Shown piece by piece: positions 23,000-30,909 of a DNA stretch of 32,707 nt. The translations under genes were made by a program, and so were the position numbers. Source of the DNA: Acidobacteriaceae bacterium (GTDB taxonomy: Bacteria; Acidobacteriota; Terriglobia; Terriglobales; Acidobacteriaceae); the NCBI GenBank assembly GCA_013361705.1, contig JABFXN010000261.1:1-32707 (forward strand), in the 5' to 3' direction. The notes under the pieces are model-generated. The model did not search any database, had not been told where the DNA came from, and was given only the letters and a program-made list of their open reading frames with translations. The first letter of the stretch is position 1. The number at the start of each line of letters is the position of its first letter.

Positions 23000-23647
23000 T
23001 TATTTCGGCGCAAACTGCACCCTTCGTTGTGCATGCTCCACTAAAGACTTTTCAATCTCCGGCCACCGCGGGTTGCCACGTCCACCGGGCATCAGGTCTT
23101 CTGCTGTAAATCCGGTCTCCTTCAGATCCTCCGCGTAGATCACCATCAGCTCCCGCCGCTTGGTCTCATCGGTCAGGTGGACCAGGCGGACGTTCATCAT
23201 GCCTGCGGGCTCGGTGTAGTCGTGGGCGTGCAGCATGGTCTGTACCTTTGCGGCGTCGCTGCCCTCTTTTGCCGGCTGTGATGAGCCGAAGCGTGGTCTT
23301 ACGTCGAAGCGCATGCCGCCCAGCTCCAGCGTGCGCTCGAACTTGTAGCCGTAGGTTGCGTTGGGAGTGCTCGGCAGATATCCCTCGAACTGGATCCAGT
23401 ACAGCCGCTTCACCACCCGCTGCGCATCGGCTTCGACGAAGAGATGGATTTCACAATCCGCCACGCCGTAGAGGACGAAGCGCTGCGCGCCGAGATAGAC
23501 CGCCTCTTTCGGAAGTGCGATCCGCACCACCGGGTCGTGCTGCGAGACGACTACGTTGCCGGTGACGGTTCGCTCAGGCGGTGGGGTTTGTGCCGGAGCT
23601 ATTCCGCAGAGCATTACTAGGGTTGCGACGATCAGGAGTCTCTTCAA
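23000..23647 (-). CDS. secreted protein, unknown
   Basis: 215 residues from a TTG start with an excellent GGAGGAG site 7 bases upstream. The N-terminus is a signal peptide (KRLLIVATLVMLCGIAPAQT). The mature part is mixed strand/helix with LYWIQFEGYLP and MMNVRLVHLTDETKRRELMVIYAEDL; not recognised. The ending (EIEKSLVEHAQRRVQFAPK) is helical. It is the gene upstream of purA on the same strand, 150 bases apart, and the hairpin at 22857 could act as its terminator. Confidence 0.75.
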   Translation of the reverse strand: MKRLLIVATLVMLCGIAPAQTPPPERTVTGNVVVSQHDPVVRIALPKEAVYLGAQRFVLYGVADCEIHLFVEADAQRVVKRLYWIQFEGYLPSTPNATYGYKFERTLELGGMRFDVRPRFGSSQPAKEGSDAAKVQTMLHAHDYTEPAGMMNVRLVHLTDETKRRELMVIYAEDLKETGFTAEDLMPGGRGNPRWPEIEKSLVEHAQRRVQFAPK

Positions 23648-23879
23648 TGCGATCTCCTCCGTATGGAAGGTTACGAAGAGCAGCGTGCGGTGGTTTCCTC
23701 AGCCAACGTTATTTGGTTCCTTCTCCTCCCCGGCTGAGGCAATCCCGTCAGAAGCCGCAAGGACTCACTTCATGTTGAAATTCATTCTCCACCTGATCGG
23801 TCGTCTGATCGCAAAAGTGGCGATCGATTCCTCCGCTTACCAAAGAAGAGGAAGACGCAGAAAACCAGACGTTTACTTT

Positions 23880-23907
23880 CTGACGGAGTCTGACACCCGG
23901 CTACACT
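23880..23907 (+). promoter_or_regulatory. sigma70-type promoter before the membrane gene at 23917
   Basis: CTGACG (-35), 16 bases, TACACT (-10), then 9 bases to the ATG at 23917. No ribosome site is present, so the mRNA would have an almost absent leader. Confidence 0.45.
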
Positions 23908-23916
23908 GTCCCTTCC

Positions 23917-24450
23917 ATGCGTTTTCAGCTCGAAATTAAGGACGCGCCCGATGGTCTTACAGTGCGAGCTGTATATCCGCCGAACCGGCAAACGGCGTTT
24001 CTATGTCTCGCACCGGCGGCGCTGACATTCCTGGTTCTTCGGCTCTTCAGCAAACCGAATGACCGTTCGGTCTGCCTTATTGCACTTATTCCGCTCGGCT
24101 TAGGCCTGTGTCCGGCGTGGCGCCGCTGGTTTGGCGTCGATGCCATGTTCCGCATCTCCGGCGACCGCCTCATCTGCCGCCAGCCCTATGCCGATTCCCG
24201 AGAAATGTCCTACAGTCTCGCCAATATCAGCGACATCTCATACTGGCGGCCGTGGAGGCGTTACGGAATCGCAGGGCTCTACGCCTTCGAGAGAGGCACC
24301 AATCCCCTGCGTGCGCGCATCTGCCTCATTCCTCATCTGAACTTCTCCCAGAGCATGCAGATCACCGTTGCCACACGCCGATGCCTCTTCAACAGGCGCC
24401 AGAAACTCCTACGATCGAGAAAGAAGTTGAAGCAAACAATGGAAGGGTGA
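23917..24450 (+). CDS. two-helix membrane protein with PH-like C-terminal domain, unknown
   Basis: 177 residues. Two close hydrophobic segments (about 27-44 and 52-68) are followed by a strand-rich part (RISGDRLICRQPYADSREMSYSLANISDISYW) that recalls bacterial PH-like domains seen in small membrane proteins, and a basic tail (NRRQKLLRSRKKLKQ). The family is not certain. A promoter-like pair of boxes lies directly before the ATG. The product has the hydrophobicity pattern of a real protein. Confidence 0.6.
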   Translation: MRFQLEIKDAPDGLTVRAVYPPNRQTAFLCLAPAALTFLVLRLFSKPNDRSVCLIALIPLGLGLCPAWRRWFGVDAMFRISGDRLICRQPYADSREMSYSLANISDISYWRPWRRYGIAGLYAFERGTNPLRARICLIPHLNFSQSMQITVATRRCLFNRRQKLLRSRKKLKQTMEG

Positions 24451-24500
24451 GACAAGAGCCTTCGATGGGGCCAATCTCCTCTTCCTGTCCCAGCGTTAAC

Positions 24501-24530
24501 GTTTCAACCTTTAACTTGCAACTTTTAACT
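24501..24530 (-). repeat. 7-bp array (GTTAAAA/GTTGCAA type), inverted
   Basis: Four heptamers on the reverse strand (AGTTAAA, AGTTGCA, AGTTAAA, GGTTGAA). It lies between the membrane gene (ends 24450) and the glutathione peroxidase start at 24555. Confidence 0.7.
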
Positions 24531-24554
24531 CCTGCCAGGAGCATCCAAGTCAGC

Positions 24555-25103
24555 ATGGCAAACCTGCAGACTATCCCGCTGGAGACCATCACCAACCAGC
24601 CCACCACCCTGGCTGAGTACGTCGGTAAAGTACTGCTGATCGTCAACGTCGCCTCCAAGTGCGGACTCACGCCGCAGTACACCGGCCTGGAGTCCCTCTT
24701 CGAGCGCTTCCAGGACCGTGGCCTGGTGGTTCTCGGCTTTCCGGCTAACGACTTCGGAGGGCAGGAGCCCGGCAGCAATCAGGAGATTGCCCAGTTCTGC
24801 TCGTTGACGTACGACGTCAGCTTCCCCATGTTCGCCAAGATCGACGTCACCGGACCGGGGAAACATCCGCTCTATCAGGAACTTACGACGGCGCTGCCAC
24901 AGGCAATCTCGACCACCGGCTTCGATTTTGCCGGCGATCTGCGCAACTACGGCACCGAGCCGAATCAGCCGCCGGAGCTGCTCTGGAACTTCGAAAAGTT
25001 CCTCATCAGCCGTACCGGAGAGCCGGTCGCCCGGTTTGCCCCGGACACCACCCCCGACGACCCGACCCTGATCGCCGCGATTGAGGCGGAGTTGGAGAAA
25101 TAG
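24555..25103 (+). CDS. glutathione peroxidase-family thiol peroxidase
   Basis: 182 residues, cytoplasmic, no signal. Peroxidatic cysteine in ASKCGLTPQY (C36), glutamine in FGGQEPG (Q70), and Trp-Asn in LLWNFEKFL (W144, N145) complete the usual tetrad. C82 in QFCSLTYDVSFPMF is at the position of the resolving cysteine, so it is probably a thioredoxin-dependent two-cysteine enzyme that reduces peroxides. It uses Cys, not selenocysteine. The ATG at 24555 is chosen by homology; the frame is open far upstream through repeat sequence, and the CAGGAGC nearby is rather distant (about 16 bases). Confidence 0.93.
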   Translation: MANLQTIPLETITNQPTTLAEYVGKVLLIVNVASKCGLTPQYTGLESLFERFQDRGLVVLGFPANDFGGQEPGSNQEIAQFCSLTYDVSFPMFAKIDVTGPGKHPLYQELTTALPQAISTTGFDFAGDLRNYGTEPNQPPELLWNFEKFLISRTGEPVARFAPDTTPDDPTLIAAIEAELEK

Positions 25104-25204
25104 CTGGGTCCTATAGAGCGGCCCTTCAGGCCTTGTTTCGCTATATTGCTCGGAAACCTGGGGCGTTGCCCCAGGCTGATATAGGGCGCGCCTTCAGCGC
25201 TCCG
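25104..25204. repeat. three-hairpin palindromic element
   Basis: Hairpin 1 GGCC-CTTCA-GGCC (25120-25132); hairpin 2 CCTGGGGC-GTT-GCCCCAGG (25157-25175) with outer CTATAT/ATATAG; hairpin 3 GCGC-CTTCA-GCGC (25188-25200). Hairpins 1 and 3 share the loop CTTCA but have different paired stems, and both follow TATAG, so they are diverged direct copies. It starts at the peroxidase stop codon. Confidence 0.65.
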
Positions 25205-25347
25205 AGCCATGGCACCCAGGGGCAAACCCAAAACTGGCGGAATAGGGTGAGTGGGCGCTCCCCCGCGCTAGCGGCCACCATTCAACTATCCCACCATTCA
25301 ACATTTACTCCCTTTTTGCACAACTGCTTTCTTTCTGCAATCCTCGC

Positions 25348-25374
25348 TACAATCAAGCTGTTCCACGTGTGTTG
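25348..25374 (+). promoter_or_regulatory. possible dnaN promoter with half parS
   Basis: TACAAT at 25348-25353 is a good -10 box; the -35 is weak. Just after it TGTTCCACGTG (25359-25369) matches the left 11 bases of the local parS sequence, but the right arm is lost. Overlapping TTGACG could belong to a second promoter. Confidence 0.35.
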
Positions 25375-25436
25375 ACGAACTGGTACAGTGTTGCCAAACG
25401 CACGTCAAGGTTTCACCATCGGGAGACACTTCTGCC

Positions 25437-26615
25437 ATGACGACCACCGCAACCCCGCTTCAAGCTGCAGCATCCGCGGCTCCCTCCGGCAATCTCGAAA
25501 TCTCTATCTCGCGCGCCGACTTACTGCGTGAGCTGACGGCCGCACAGTCGGTGGTGGAACGTAAGACGACGATCCCCATTCTGTCGAACTTCCTCTTCGA
25601 GGCCGACGATGACCGCCTGACCATTACGGCCACCGATCTCGACCAATCCCTGCGCACCTCCACCACGGCCAAGGTGAAGAAGCCCGGCGCCTGCACTATC
25701 CCCGCGCGCAAGCTGTACGACTACATCAAGCTGCTGCCCGAAGGTGAGATCAGCATCAAGCTGATGGATAACCACTGGGTGCAGATCCGTGCCGGCCGCT
25801 CCAACACCAAAATGGTGGGCATGGCCCGGGCCAACTTCCCCACCGTTCCTGAGTTTCCTGAGACCGGCGCCCTGAAGGTCAACGTCGCTGCCCTGCGCAG
25901 CATGATCTCCAAGACCATCTTCGCCATCTCCAACGAGGAGTCGCGCTACACCCTCAATGGAGCTCTGCTGGTCCTCAAGTCCGAGTCCATGGCCATGGTC
26001 GCCACCGACGGACACCGCCTGGCTCACATTGAGCGCTTCGGTGAGACCATCTCCGGAGTCTCCGGCGAGAAGAAGACCCTCATCCCGCGCAAGTGCCTGG
26101 GCGAGCTGTCCTCCCTCCTGGCGAACACTGAAGATGACACGCTCGAGTTCGCCGACGACGAGCAGACCCTCTACTTCCGCATCGGCGGACGCGTGCTGAC
26201 CAGCCGCAAGCTGACCGGCCAGTTCCCCAACTACGAGGCCGTTCTGCCGCGCGACAACAACAAGTTCGTCATCGTCCGCAGCGAAGACCTGATGGGAGCC
26301 ATCCAGCGCGTTGCCCAGTTTGCCGACGAGCGCTCCGGCGCCATCAAGATCCGCATGGAGCAGAACGAGCTGAAGATCTCTTCCTCGTCCACCGACTCCG
26401 GCGAGTCGGAAGACACGATCGAGACTCCTTACAGCTACGATCCGCTGGTCGTCGGCTTCAACTCCGCCTACCTGCTGGACTTCCTCAAAGCCATCGGCAA
26501 CACCGGCGAGGTCCGCCTCGAATTCAAGGACGCCCAGTCCGCCGGCCAGATGCGCCCCGAAGAAAGCGGCGAAGACTCCAAGTACCGCTACATCCTAATG
26601 CCCATGCGCATCTGA
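25437..26615 (+). CDS. dnaN: DNA polymerase III beta sliding clamp DnaN
   Basis: Ring-shaped processivity clamp; 392 residues. Three clamp domains follow an extra 20-residue Ala/Thr/Ser-rich N-terminal tail (TTTATPLQAAASAAPSG), longer than in E. coli (366). Motifs: VVERKTTIPILSNFLFEA, ATDGHRLAHIE, LTGQFPNYEAVLP, and the conserved C-terminus LMPMRI. ATG with GGGAGA upstream. dnaA and recF are not adjacent: the upstream neighbour is the peroxidase gene, the downstream one an unknown on the other strand. So the usual dnaA-dnaN pair is split here. Confidence 0.97.
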   Translation: MTTTATPLQAAASAAPSGNLEISISRADLLRELTAAQSVVERKTTIPILSNFLFEADDDRLTITATDLDQSLRTSTTAKVKKPGACTIPARKLYDYIKLLPEGEISIKLMDNHWVQIRAGRSNTKMVGMARANFPTVPEFPETGALKVNVAALRSMISKTIFAISNEESRYTLNGALLVLKSESMAMVATDGHRLAHIERFGETISGVSGEKKTLIPRKCLGELSSLLANTEDDTLEFADDEQTLYFRIGGRVLTSRKLTGQFPNYEAVLPRDNNKFVIVRSEDLMGAIQRVAQFADERSGAIKIRMEQNELKISSSSTDSGESEDTIETPYSYDPLVVGFNSAYLLDFLKAIGNTGEVRLEFKDAQSAGQMRPEESGEDSKYRYILMPMRI

Positions 26616-26660
26616 GGAGGACTAGCCGGGACTCGCCGTCCAGGCAAAGGCGCTTCGCGC

Positions 26661-26693
26661 AAGGGCCCGGCCACAGCCGGGCCTTTGTCTTTC
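26661..26693 (+). terminator. intrinsic terminator of dnaN
   Basis: GGCCCGGC/GCCGGGCC stem with CACA loop, extended by G-T and A-T pairs, then TTTGTCTTT. Confidence 0.88.
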
Positions 26694-26709
26694 CTAAGCC
26701 CCTCGCAAA

Positions 26710-26818
26710 CCTTTGTCATTCTGAGCGCAGCGAAGAACCCGTTTCCGTGCAGTCACAAGACCGGGTGCCCCAGGTCCCTCTGGGACCTGGGTATTCGCGC
26801 AACGCGCGAACCGTTTTT
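26710..26818 (+). repeat. TTTGTCATTCTGAGCG motif plus palindromic element copy 4
   Basis: TTTGTCATTCTGAGCGCAG (26712-26730) is a dispersed motif I know from many genomes of this kind. It is followed at 26760-26818 by copy 4: CCGGGTGCCCCAGGTCCC, stem CCAGGTCCC/GGGACCTGG, then TTCGCGC/GCGCGAA and CCGTTTTT. Copy 4 has the cleanest first hairpin. Confidence 0.75.
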
Positions 26819-26864
26819 CACCATACGGGTAAGCTCTGTCCTCAACCTTGCCCGTACCATACGT

Positions 26865-26891
26865 CTTCAACGTTCAACTTTTAACTTTAAA
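26865..26891 (-). repeat. 7-bp GTTGAA-type array, inverted
   Basis: On the reverse strand AGTTAAA, AGTTGAA and CGTTGAA, preceded by the segment GTATGGTACGGGC seen beside the other arrays. The array overlaps the stop codon of the minus-strand gene at 26887. Confidence 0.7.
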
Positions 26892-27342
26892 CGTGCTGCC
26901 CCTCAAGAAACAGCCTTCGAAGCTTCTCAATCTGCTCCGTCCTCAACAGCTTCCGCTCCCGCTCAAGCAACACCACCCATCCATCCTCGGCGCGCATCTC
27001 GATCTCCCGCGGTATCGACCAGATCACTCCGGTCGCGGCGTCATGCCGGGCGGCCATCAAGGTCAGCGGATGTCTCTCACGTCCGAAGCCAATCTCGGCA
27101 TCCATCACGATGACGTAGCTGTCGCTCTGCCGCCAGAAGATACAGTGACGGCCCTGGCCCCAGTTCAGGTCGTCGGTCATGGAGAAGGGGAAGTCCTGCG
27201 GAATCTCGTCGTCGGGAAAGTCTCCGCCGGTCTGCTGTGCATACCGCAGCATCTGGCCGCGTCGCCCACCGCCAATCTGGAGCCTGGGCAGCATGAGGGT
27301 AGCCAGCAGCAGGACAGAAACCAGGACAAAAAAAGCAAGCAT
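26887..27342 (-). CDS. membrane-anchored protein, unknown
   Basis: 151 residues; not recognised. One N-terminal helix (about 2-19, AFFVLVSVLLLATLMLP) is followed by a soluble part with DDLNWGQGRHCIFWRQSDSYVIVMDAEIGFG and a charged helical tail (LLERERKLLRTEQIEKLRRLFLEGQHV in shortened form). This could be a periplasmic or cytoplasmic domain tethered to the membrane. The stop codon lies at the edge of a heptamer array. The gene is convergent with dnaN. Confidence 0.65.
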   Translation of the reverse strand: MLAFFVLVSVLLLATLMLPRLQIGGGRRGQMLRYAQQTGGDFPDDEIPQDFPFSMTDDLNWGQGRHCIFWRQSDSYVIVMDAEIGFGRERHPLTLMAARHDAATGVIWSIPREIEMRAEDGWVVLLERERKLLRTEQIEKLRRLFLEGQHV

Positions 27343-27429
27343 TCCGCTGTGATTGTCGCACCAAGAGAGTCAACGGGGGCATCTGGAACGATACTTTCAC
27401 CCGGGTGCAGGCTTGGCTAAGCTGCCAGC

Positions 27430-27570
27430 ATGGTTATGAATCCACAATCCGTAATTGCTGCTGTGGTGGAAGCGCACGACGCCTGGTTTGACGCCAACGT
27501 CCTCGCCGCCCTCGAAGACAGCAACTCCGCGGAACCCATCCGCGAAGAAGAACTGGTCGAGACCTACTAG
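27430..27570 (+). CDS. 46-residue acidic peptide, unknown
   Basis: Starts MVMNPQSVIAAVVEAHDAWF and ends EEELVETY; strongly acidic. From the tenth codon on, third positions are almost all G or C, as in real genes nearby. No convincing ribosome site, though a second ATG two codons in gives an alternative. It lies in the 450-base gap between two minus-strand genes. No function is suggested. Confidence 0.4.
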   Translation: MVMNPQSVIAAVVEAHDAWFDANVLAALEDSNSAEPIREEELVETY

Positions 27571-27631
27571 TCTTTTTGGCAGCACTAGTGGGTCGTGGTG
27601 TCCAAGAGGGACTCGTGTGTAAGCGCCGATT

Positions 27632-27792
27632 GGATAATCAAATGATTGAATCATTGAATGATGAAAGCCCTTGGGACATCGTTTAGCACTGCCCCTAGAC
27701 GCTGAAAAGGGGCGACTTCGCATACGCGAAACCCACCCCTTTCAATCAAGCAAGAAAATCATTCAATCATTCAATTCTTCAATCATTCATTA
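27632..27792. repeat. octamer-bounded repeat element, copy A
   Basis: Left edge ATGATTGAATCATTGAATGA, right edge an inverted array (ATTCAATC, ATTCAATT, CTTCAATC, ATTCATT). Conserved core: CCCC..GACGCT, AAAAGGGGCGA, and the hairpin TTCGC-ATAC-GCGAA before ACCCACCCC. The right edge overlaps the TAA of the band-7 gene. Copy B is at 29131-29300. Confidence 0.85.
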
Positions 27793-28776
27793 CCTCGCTG
27801 AGGGCAGCTCCATCAGCATCTGCCCGTTGCCGGTCTGCACGCTGGGCAACTGACCGTTCCAGCGTTCGATCAGGGCACGCTGGTTTTCCAGCTTGCGAAG
27901 CTCCAGCAGTTGCGGCGTGATCGAGGTCTGACGGATGCGGTTGGCCTCCGCCTCACCCTGAGCGCGCGTCACGCTGGACTTGGCTTCACCCTCGGCCGCG
28001 GCAATCTGCTTGGCGGCTTCGGCCTGTGTCTCGGCCAGCTCATTGCGCGCACGCTCAGCGCTCTGGATAGCCTGCGCCTTCGCGGTGATGGCTGACGCAA
28101 TCACGCTGGGAACGCGCGGAGCACCGATGAAGCCGAACTGCTGAATGCCCACGCCGACAGGATCCATCTTTTGCTGGATGAGGGCCTGCACCTTGGTCAG
28201 GAACTCAGCTTTGCGCTCACCGTAGATCTCCTCCACCGTATAGGTGCTGGCCACCTCATTCAGCGAGTTGCGGACCACGTCGCGCAGAATGCCGTGCGTA
28301 AAGCGTGTCAGGTCGTTAAGCCGGTACTTCACGTAGAAGTCAGGCACGCGCCGCGGATCGATGGCGTAGCTCAGCGATACATCGGCATAGATCTCCATAC
28401 CCTCCTTCGAGTTGAAGCTCATCTGTTCGTTCGTCGGCGAACCTTCATGGGCATCCTGCGTCCACTTCACCGTCTGCACAAAGGTCGGAAACTCGATGAT
28501 CTGCGACTTCAGCGGGCTGTAGAAGACCCATCCTGTACGGATCGGAATCTCCTGTGCACCACGCTGCGAGCCGGAGAGCGAGATCTCCACGCCCTCATAC
28601 CCGGCGCCGATGCGCGTGATACTGACGATGTAGCCAAAGAACAGATTCAGCGCAATGATCGCGATGACGATGACCACGCCCCACTTCAGGGCAAAACGCA
28701 GCATGCGTTTGCCAGGATCGTCGTCACCGCCGTTACCGCGGCCGGTCACCTCAAGAAAATTACCAAGTACGCTCAT
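27790..28776 (-). CDS. SPFH/band-7 (prohibitin-like) membrane protein
   Basis: 328 residues from the ATG at 28776, with GGAGGCG 3 bases upstream. One N-terminal membrane helix (about 33-54, KWGVVIVIAIIALNLFFGYIV), SPFH domain (about 60-235) with VEISLSGSQRGAQEIPIRTG and RVPDFYVKYRLNDL, then an Ala/Glu-rich coiled coil (AERARNELAETQAEAAKQIA) and a short tail. Such proteins form large cage-like rings at the membrane and often partner proteases (HflKC) or NfeD. Neither is present; instead a 62-residue membrane protein overlaps the start by 4 bases. Confidence 0.9.
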   Translation of the reverse strand: MSVLGNFLEVTGRGNGGDDDPGKRMLRFALKWGVVIVIAIIALNLFFGYIVSITRIGAGYEGVEISLSGSQRGAQEIPIRTGWVFYSPLKSQIIEFPTFVQTVKWTQDAHEGSPTNEQMSFNSKEGMEIYADVSLSYAIDPRRVPDFYVKYRLNDLTRFTHGILRDVVRNSLNEVASTYTVEEIYGERKAEFLTKVQALIQQKMDPVGVGIQQFGFIGAPRVPSVIASAITAKAQAIQSAERARNELAETQAEAAKQIAAAEGEAKSSVTRAQGEAEANRIRQTSITPQLLELRKLENQRALIERWNGQLPSVQTGNGQMLMELPSAR

Positions 28777-28961
28777 AAACGCCTCCAGAGAAACCAGGTT
28801 GCACAGCACACCACCACCGCATCGCAGACGAGCAGCACCATGCCGCCGTAAACGGCCTTATCGCTCGGTTGATTCAGGAGGTGGAACGCGGTGGTCATCA
28901 ACTCAAAGCCGAGGACGGCCACCAGAAAGAAGAGCAGCAAACGGATTGTTATTCGTCGCAC
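28773..28961 (-). CDS. small two-helix membrane protein coupled to the band-7 gene
   Basis: 62 residues from a GTG start with AAGGGG about 11 bases upstream. Helices at about 7-27 (RLLLFFLVAVLGFELMTTAF) and 37-58 (YGGMVLLVCDAVVVCCATWF), ending WRRL. Its TGA overlaps the ATG of the band-7 gene as ATGA, so the two are translationally coupled. This suggests a stoichiometric partner. No family recognised; it is much shorter than NfeD. Confidence 0.65.
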   Translation of the reverse strand: MRRITIRLLLFFLVAVLGFELMTTAFHLLNQPSDKAVYGGMVLLVCDAVVVCCATWFLWRRL

Positions 28962-29130
28962 ATGTCGCCCGGCCCCTTATCCTTGCGGGCCATCCAGCGA
29001 TTAAGAATCGTAGAGCGGAAACACGCCCGCGACTATTGAACGGAAGTGCTATTGCTATTTAGTTCGTGCTTGATACAATATCCGGTAGAGCCTCTACTTT
29101 TGGGTGGTGTGGCTTTGGATTCTCGGCTGC
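28962..29130. other. gap upstream of the band-7 operon
   Basis: 169 bases, no ORF. It should hold the promoter of the two-gene band-7 operon; several AT-rich stretches exist, but no clear pair of boxes. Confidence 0.4.
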
Positions 29131-29300
29131 CAATTGAATAATGGAATGATTGAATCATTGAATGATGAAAGCCCGGTGGCACACCATTCAGCATTTCCCC
29201 TGGACGCTAAAAGGGGCGAGCCTCGCATAAGCGAAACCCACCCCCCTCTCAATCAACCACGAAGAATTATTCAATCCTTCAATAATTCCATCATTCAATT
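29131..29300. repeat. octamer-bounded repeat element, copy B
   Basis: Same left edge ATGATTGAATCATTGAATGA followed by TGAAAGCCC, same core (CCCC..GACGCT, AAAAGGGGCGAG, TCGC-ATAA-GCGA, AAACCCACCCC) and inverted right array (ATTCAATC, CTTCAATA, ATTCCATC, ATTCAATT) as copy A, with more drift. It ends one base before the glyA stop codon. Confidence 0.85.
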
Positions 29301-29301
29301 T

Positions 29302-30576
29302 CTAGGCGAGCGCCTGCTCGCGTAAGAACCCGTACAGCGGATACTTCTCTGCCAACTCGCCGACCTGGCCTTTGATCTTCGCGAGCTTGTCTGCATCGTT
29401 GCGGTGCTCGAGAGCTTCGGCGATCCACTTGGCGATGATGCGCATGTCGTCTTCCTTCATGCCGCGAGTCGTCAGTGCCGGTGTGCCCACGCGGATGCCC
29501 GAGGGCTTCAGCGGCGGATTGGTGTCGTACGGAATCGCGTTCTTGTTCACGGTGATGCCGGCTTCACCTAAGGCGTTCTCGGCTTCGCTGCCCAGGATGC
29601 CCTTGGCAAAGACGTCGACCAGCATGAGGTGCGTGTCGGTGCCACCGGAGATGATGCGGAAGCCTTCCCCCTGCAGCGCCTCGGCCAGCGCCTTGGCGTT
29701 GGCAACGATCTGCGCGGCATAGAGCTTGAACTCAGGCTGCAGAGCTTCCTTGAAGGCAACAGCTTTGGCAGCGACGATATGCACCAGCGGTCCGCCCTGC
29801 TGGCCGGGGAAGACAGAGCGGTCGAGGCCCTGTGCGAACTCTTGCGTGCACAGGACCATGCCGCCACGCGGTCCGCGCAGCGTCTTGTGGGTGGTGGTGG
29901 TGACGAAGTGTGCGTGCGGCACCGGCGAAGGATGCACCCCGCCTGCCACCAGGCCGGCAAAGTGGGCCATATCGACCATGAAGTAGGCGCCGACCTTATC
30001 CGCAATGGCGCGCATGCGGGCGAAGTCGAAGATGCGGGGATATGCCGATCCGCCGCCGACGATGACCTTCGGCTTCTCACGCAGGGCTGTCGCTTCGAGC
30101 TCGTCGTAGTCCACGACCTCGGTGTCTTTGCGCACCTGGTAGCCGACCACGCGATACAGCTTGCCGGAGAAGTTCAACTTGTGGCCGTGGGTGAGGTGGC
30201 CGCCGTGCGCCAGGTCCAGACCCAGGATGGTGTCGCCAGGCTGCAGGATGGTCATGTAAGCCGACGCATTGGCCTGCGAGCCGGAGTGTGGCTGCACATT
30301 GGCGTGGTCGGCGCCGAAGATCTGCTTGGCGCGATCACGCGCAAGATTCTCAACGACGTCGGCAAACTCGCAACCGCCGTAGTAACGCTTCGCCGGATAC
30401 CCCTCGGCATACTTGTTGGTGAAGACCGTTCCAGCGGCCTCCAGCACAGCGCGCGAGACGAAGTTCTCACTGGCGATCATCTCCAGACCTTCGTGCTGGC
30501 GGATGACCTCCTTTTCGACCATCGTTGCGATTTCGGGGTCAGAGGCGGCGAGTGAGGCGTTGAAGTCGATCGGCAT
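29302..30576 (-). CDS. glyA: serine hydroxymethyltransferase GlyA
   Basis: PLP enzyme that converts serine and tetrahydrofolate to glycine and 5,10-methylene-THF. 424 residues, normal length. The PLP lysine is in [14 protein letters not shown] (K231). Other motifs: [46 protein letters not shown], and [17 protein letters not shown] without ribosome site, but a -10 box is 6 bases before it. Folate context with folK elsewhere in the window is coincidental. Confidence 0.97.
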   Translation of the reverse strand: MPIDFNASLAASDPEIATMVEKEVIRQHEGLEMIASENFVSRAVLEAAGTVFTNKYAEGYPAKRYYGGCEFADVVENLARDRAKQIFGADHANVQPHSGSQANASAYMTILQPGDTILGLDLAHGGHLTHGHKLNFSGKLYRVVGYQVRKDTEVVDYDELEATALREKPKVIVGGGSAYPRIFDFARMRAIADKVGAYFMVDMAHFAGLVAGGVHPSPVPHAHFVTTTTHKTLRGPRGGMVLCTQEFAQGLDRSVFPGQQGGPLVHIVAAKAVAFKEALQPEFKLYAAQIVANAKALAEALQGEGFRIISGGTDTHLMLVDVFAKGILGSEAENALGEAGITVNKNAIPYDTNPPLKPSGIRVGTPALTTRGMKEDDMRIIAKWIAEALEHRNDADKLAKIKGQVGELAEKYPLYGFLREQALA

Positions 30577-30582
30577 ACGGAT

Positions 30583-30588
30583 ATTTTA
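30583..30588 (-). promoter_or_regulatory. -10 box of glyA, likely leaderless start
   Basis: The minus strand reads TAAAAT, then 6 bases, then ATG, the same spacing as for the HIT gene. No Shine-Dalgarno. The -35 region is poor. Confidence 0.45.
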
Positions 30589-30693
30589 ACCGCGTCGCCA
30601 AAAGTCTGGCTCGGACCCCAGTCCTAGACCGCCCGAGAACGCCCATTGAGTTGGGCTTGGGAACAACAGCGGAGGATATCGACTGTTAGCCCA

Positions 30694-30829
30694 CGCACTG
30701 GGTGCCCCGGGTCCCTCGGGGACCTGGGCATCGCGCTACGCGCGACCTTCTTTCGTCGTGAGTAGGGAATGAACTCATTTGACTCCGAGATTTGAGACCA
30801 AGATAGTGAAGGCCGGGGCACCCAGTGCG
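30694..30829. repeat. palindromic element copy 5 inside a 17-bp terminal inverted repeat
   Basis: CGCACTGGGTGCCCCGG at 30694-30710 has its perfect reverse complement at 30813-30829. Inside, copy 5 (30696-30755) has CCGGGTCCC/GGGACCTGG and TCGCGC/GCGCGA stems. The whole is a 136-bp unit with inverted ends, similar in plan to the 263-bp unit around parS site 3. The gap 30577-31419 otherwise carries only weak ORFs. Confidence 0.75.
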
Positions 30830-30858
30830 GTGGCTAGAGCGAATGTAGGGCCACCCCT

Positions 30859-30876
30859 AGCAACCAGCAACTAGAA
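30859..30876 (+). repeat. 18-bp repeat of the HIT promoter edge
   Basis: AGCAACCAGCAACTAGAA is identical to 19265-19282, the end of the heptamer array plus the first five bases of the HIT -10 box. Here it is followed by no gene. Confidence 0.7.
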
Positions 30877-30909
30877 CCTGCCTTCAAGGCCGCCTTCAAT
30901 TCGGGTAGG

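Noticed and set aside
23772-23939. 55-codon plus-strand ORF (MLKFILHLIGRLIAK...)
   Set aside because: No good ribosome site; overlaps the promoter boxes and start of the gene at 23917. Possible but not supported enough.
24108-24554. Long N-terminal extension of the glutathione peroxidase
   Set aside because: It passes through the preceding membrane gene and a repeat array; homologues start at the MANLQTIPL position.
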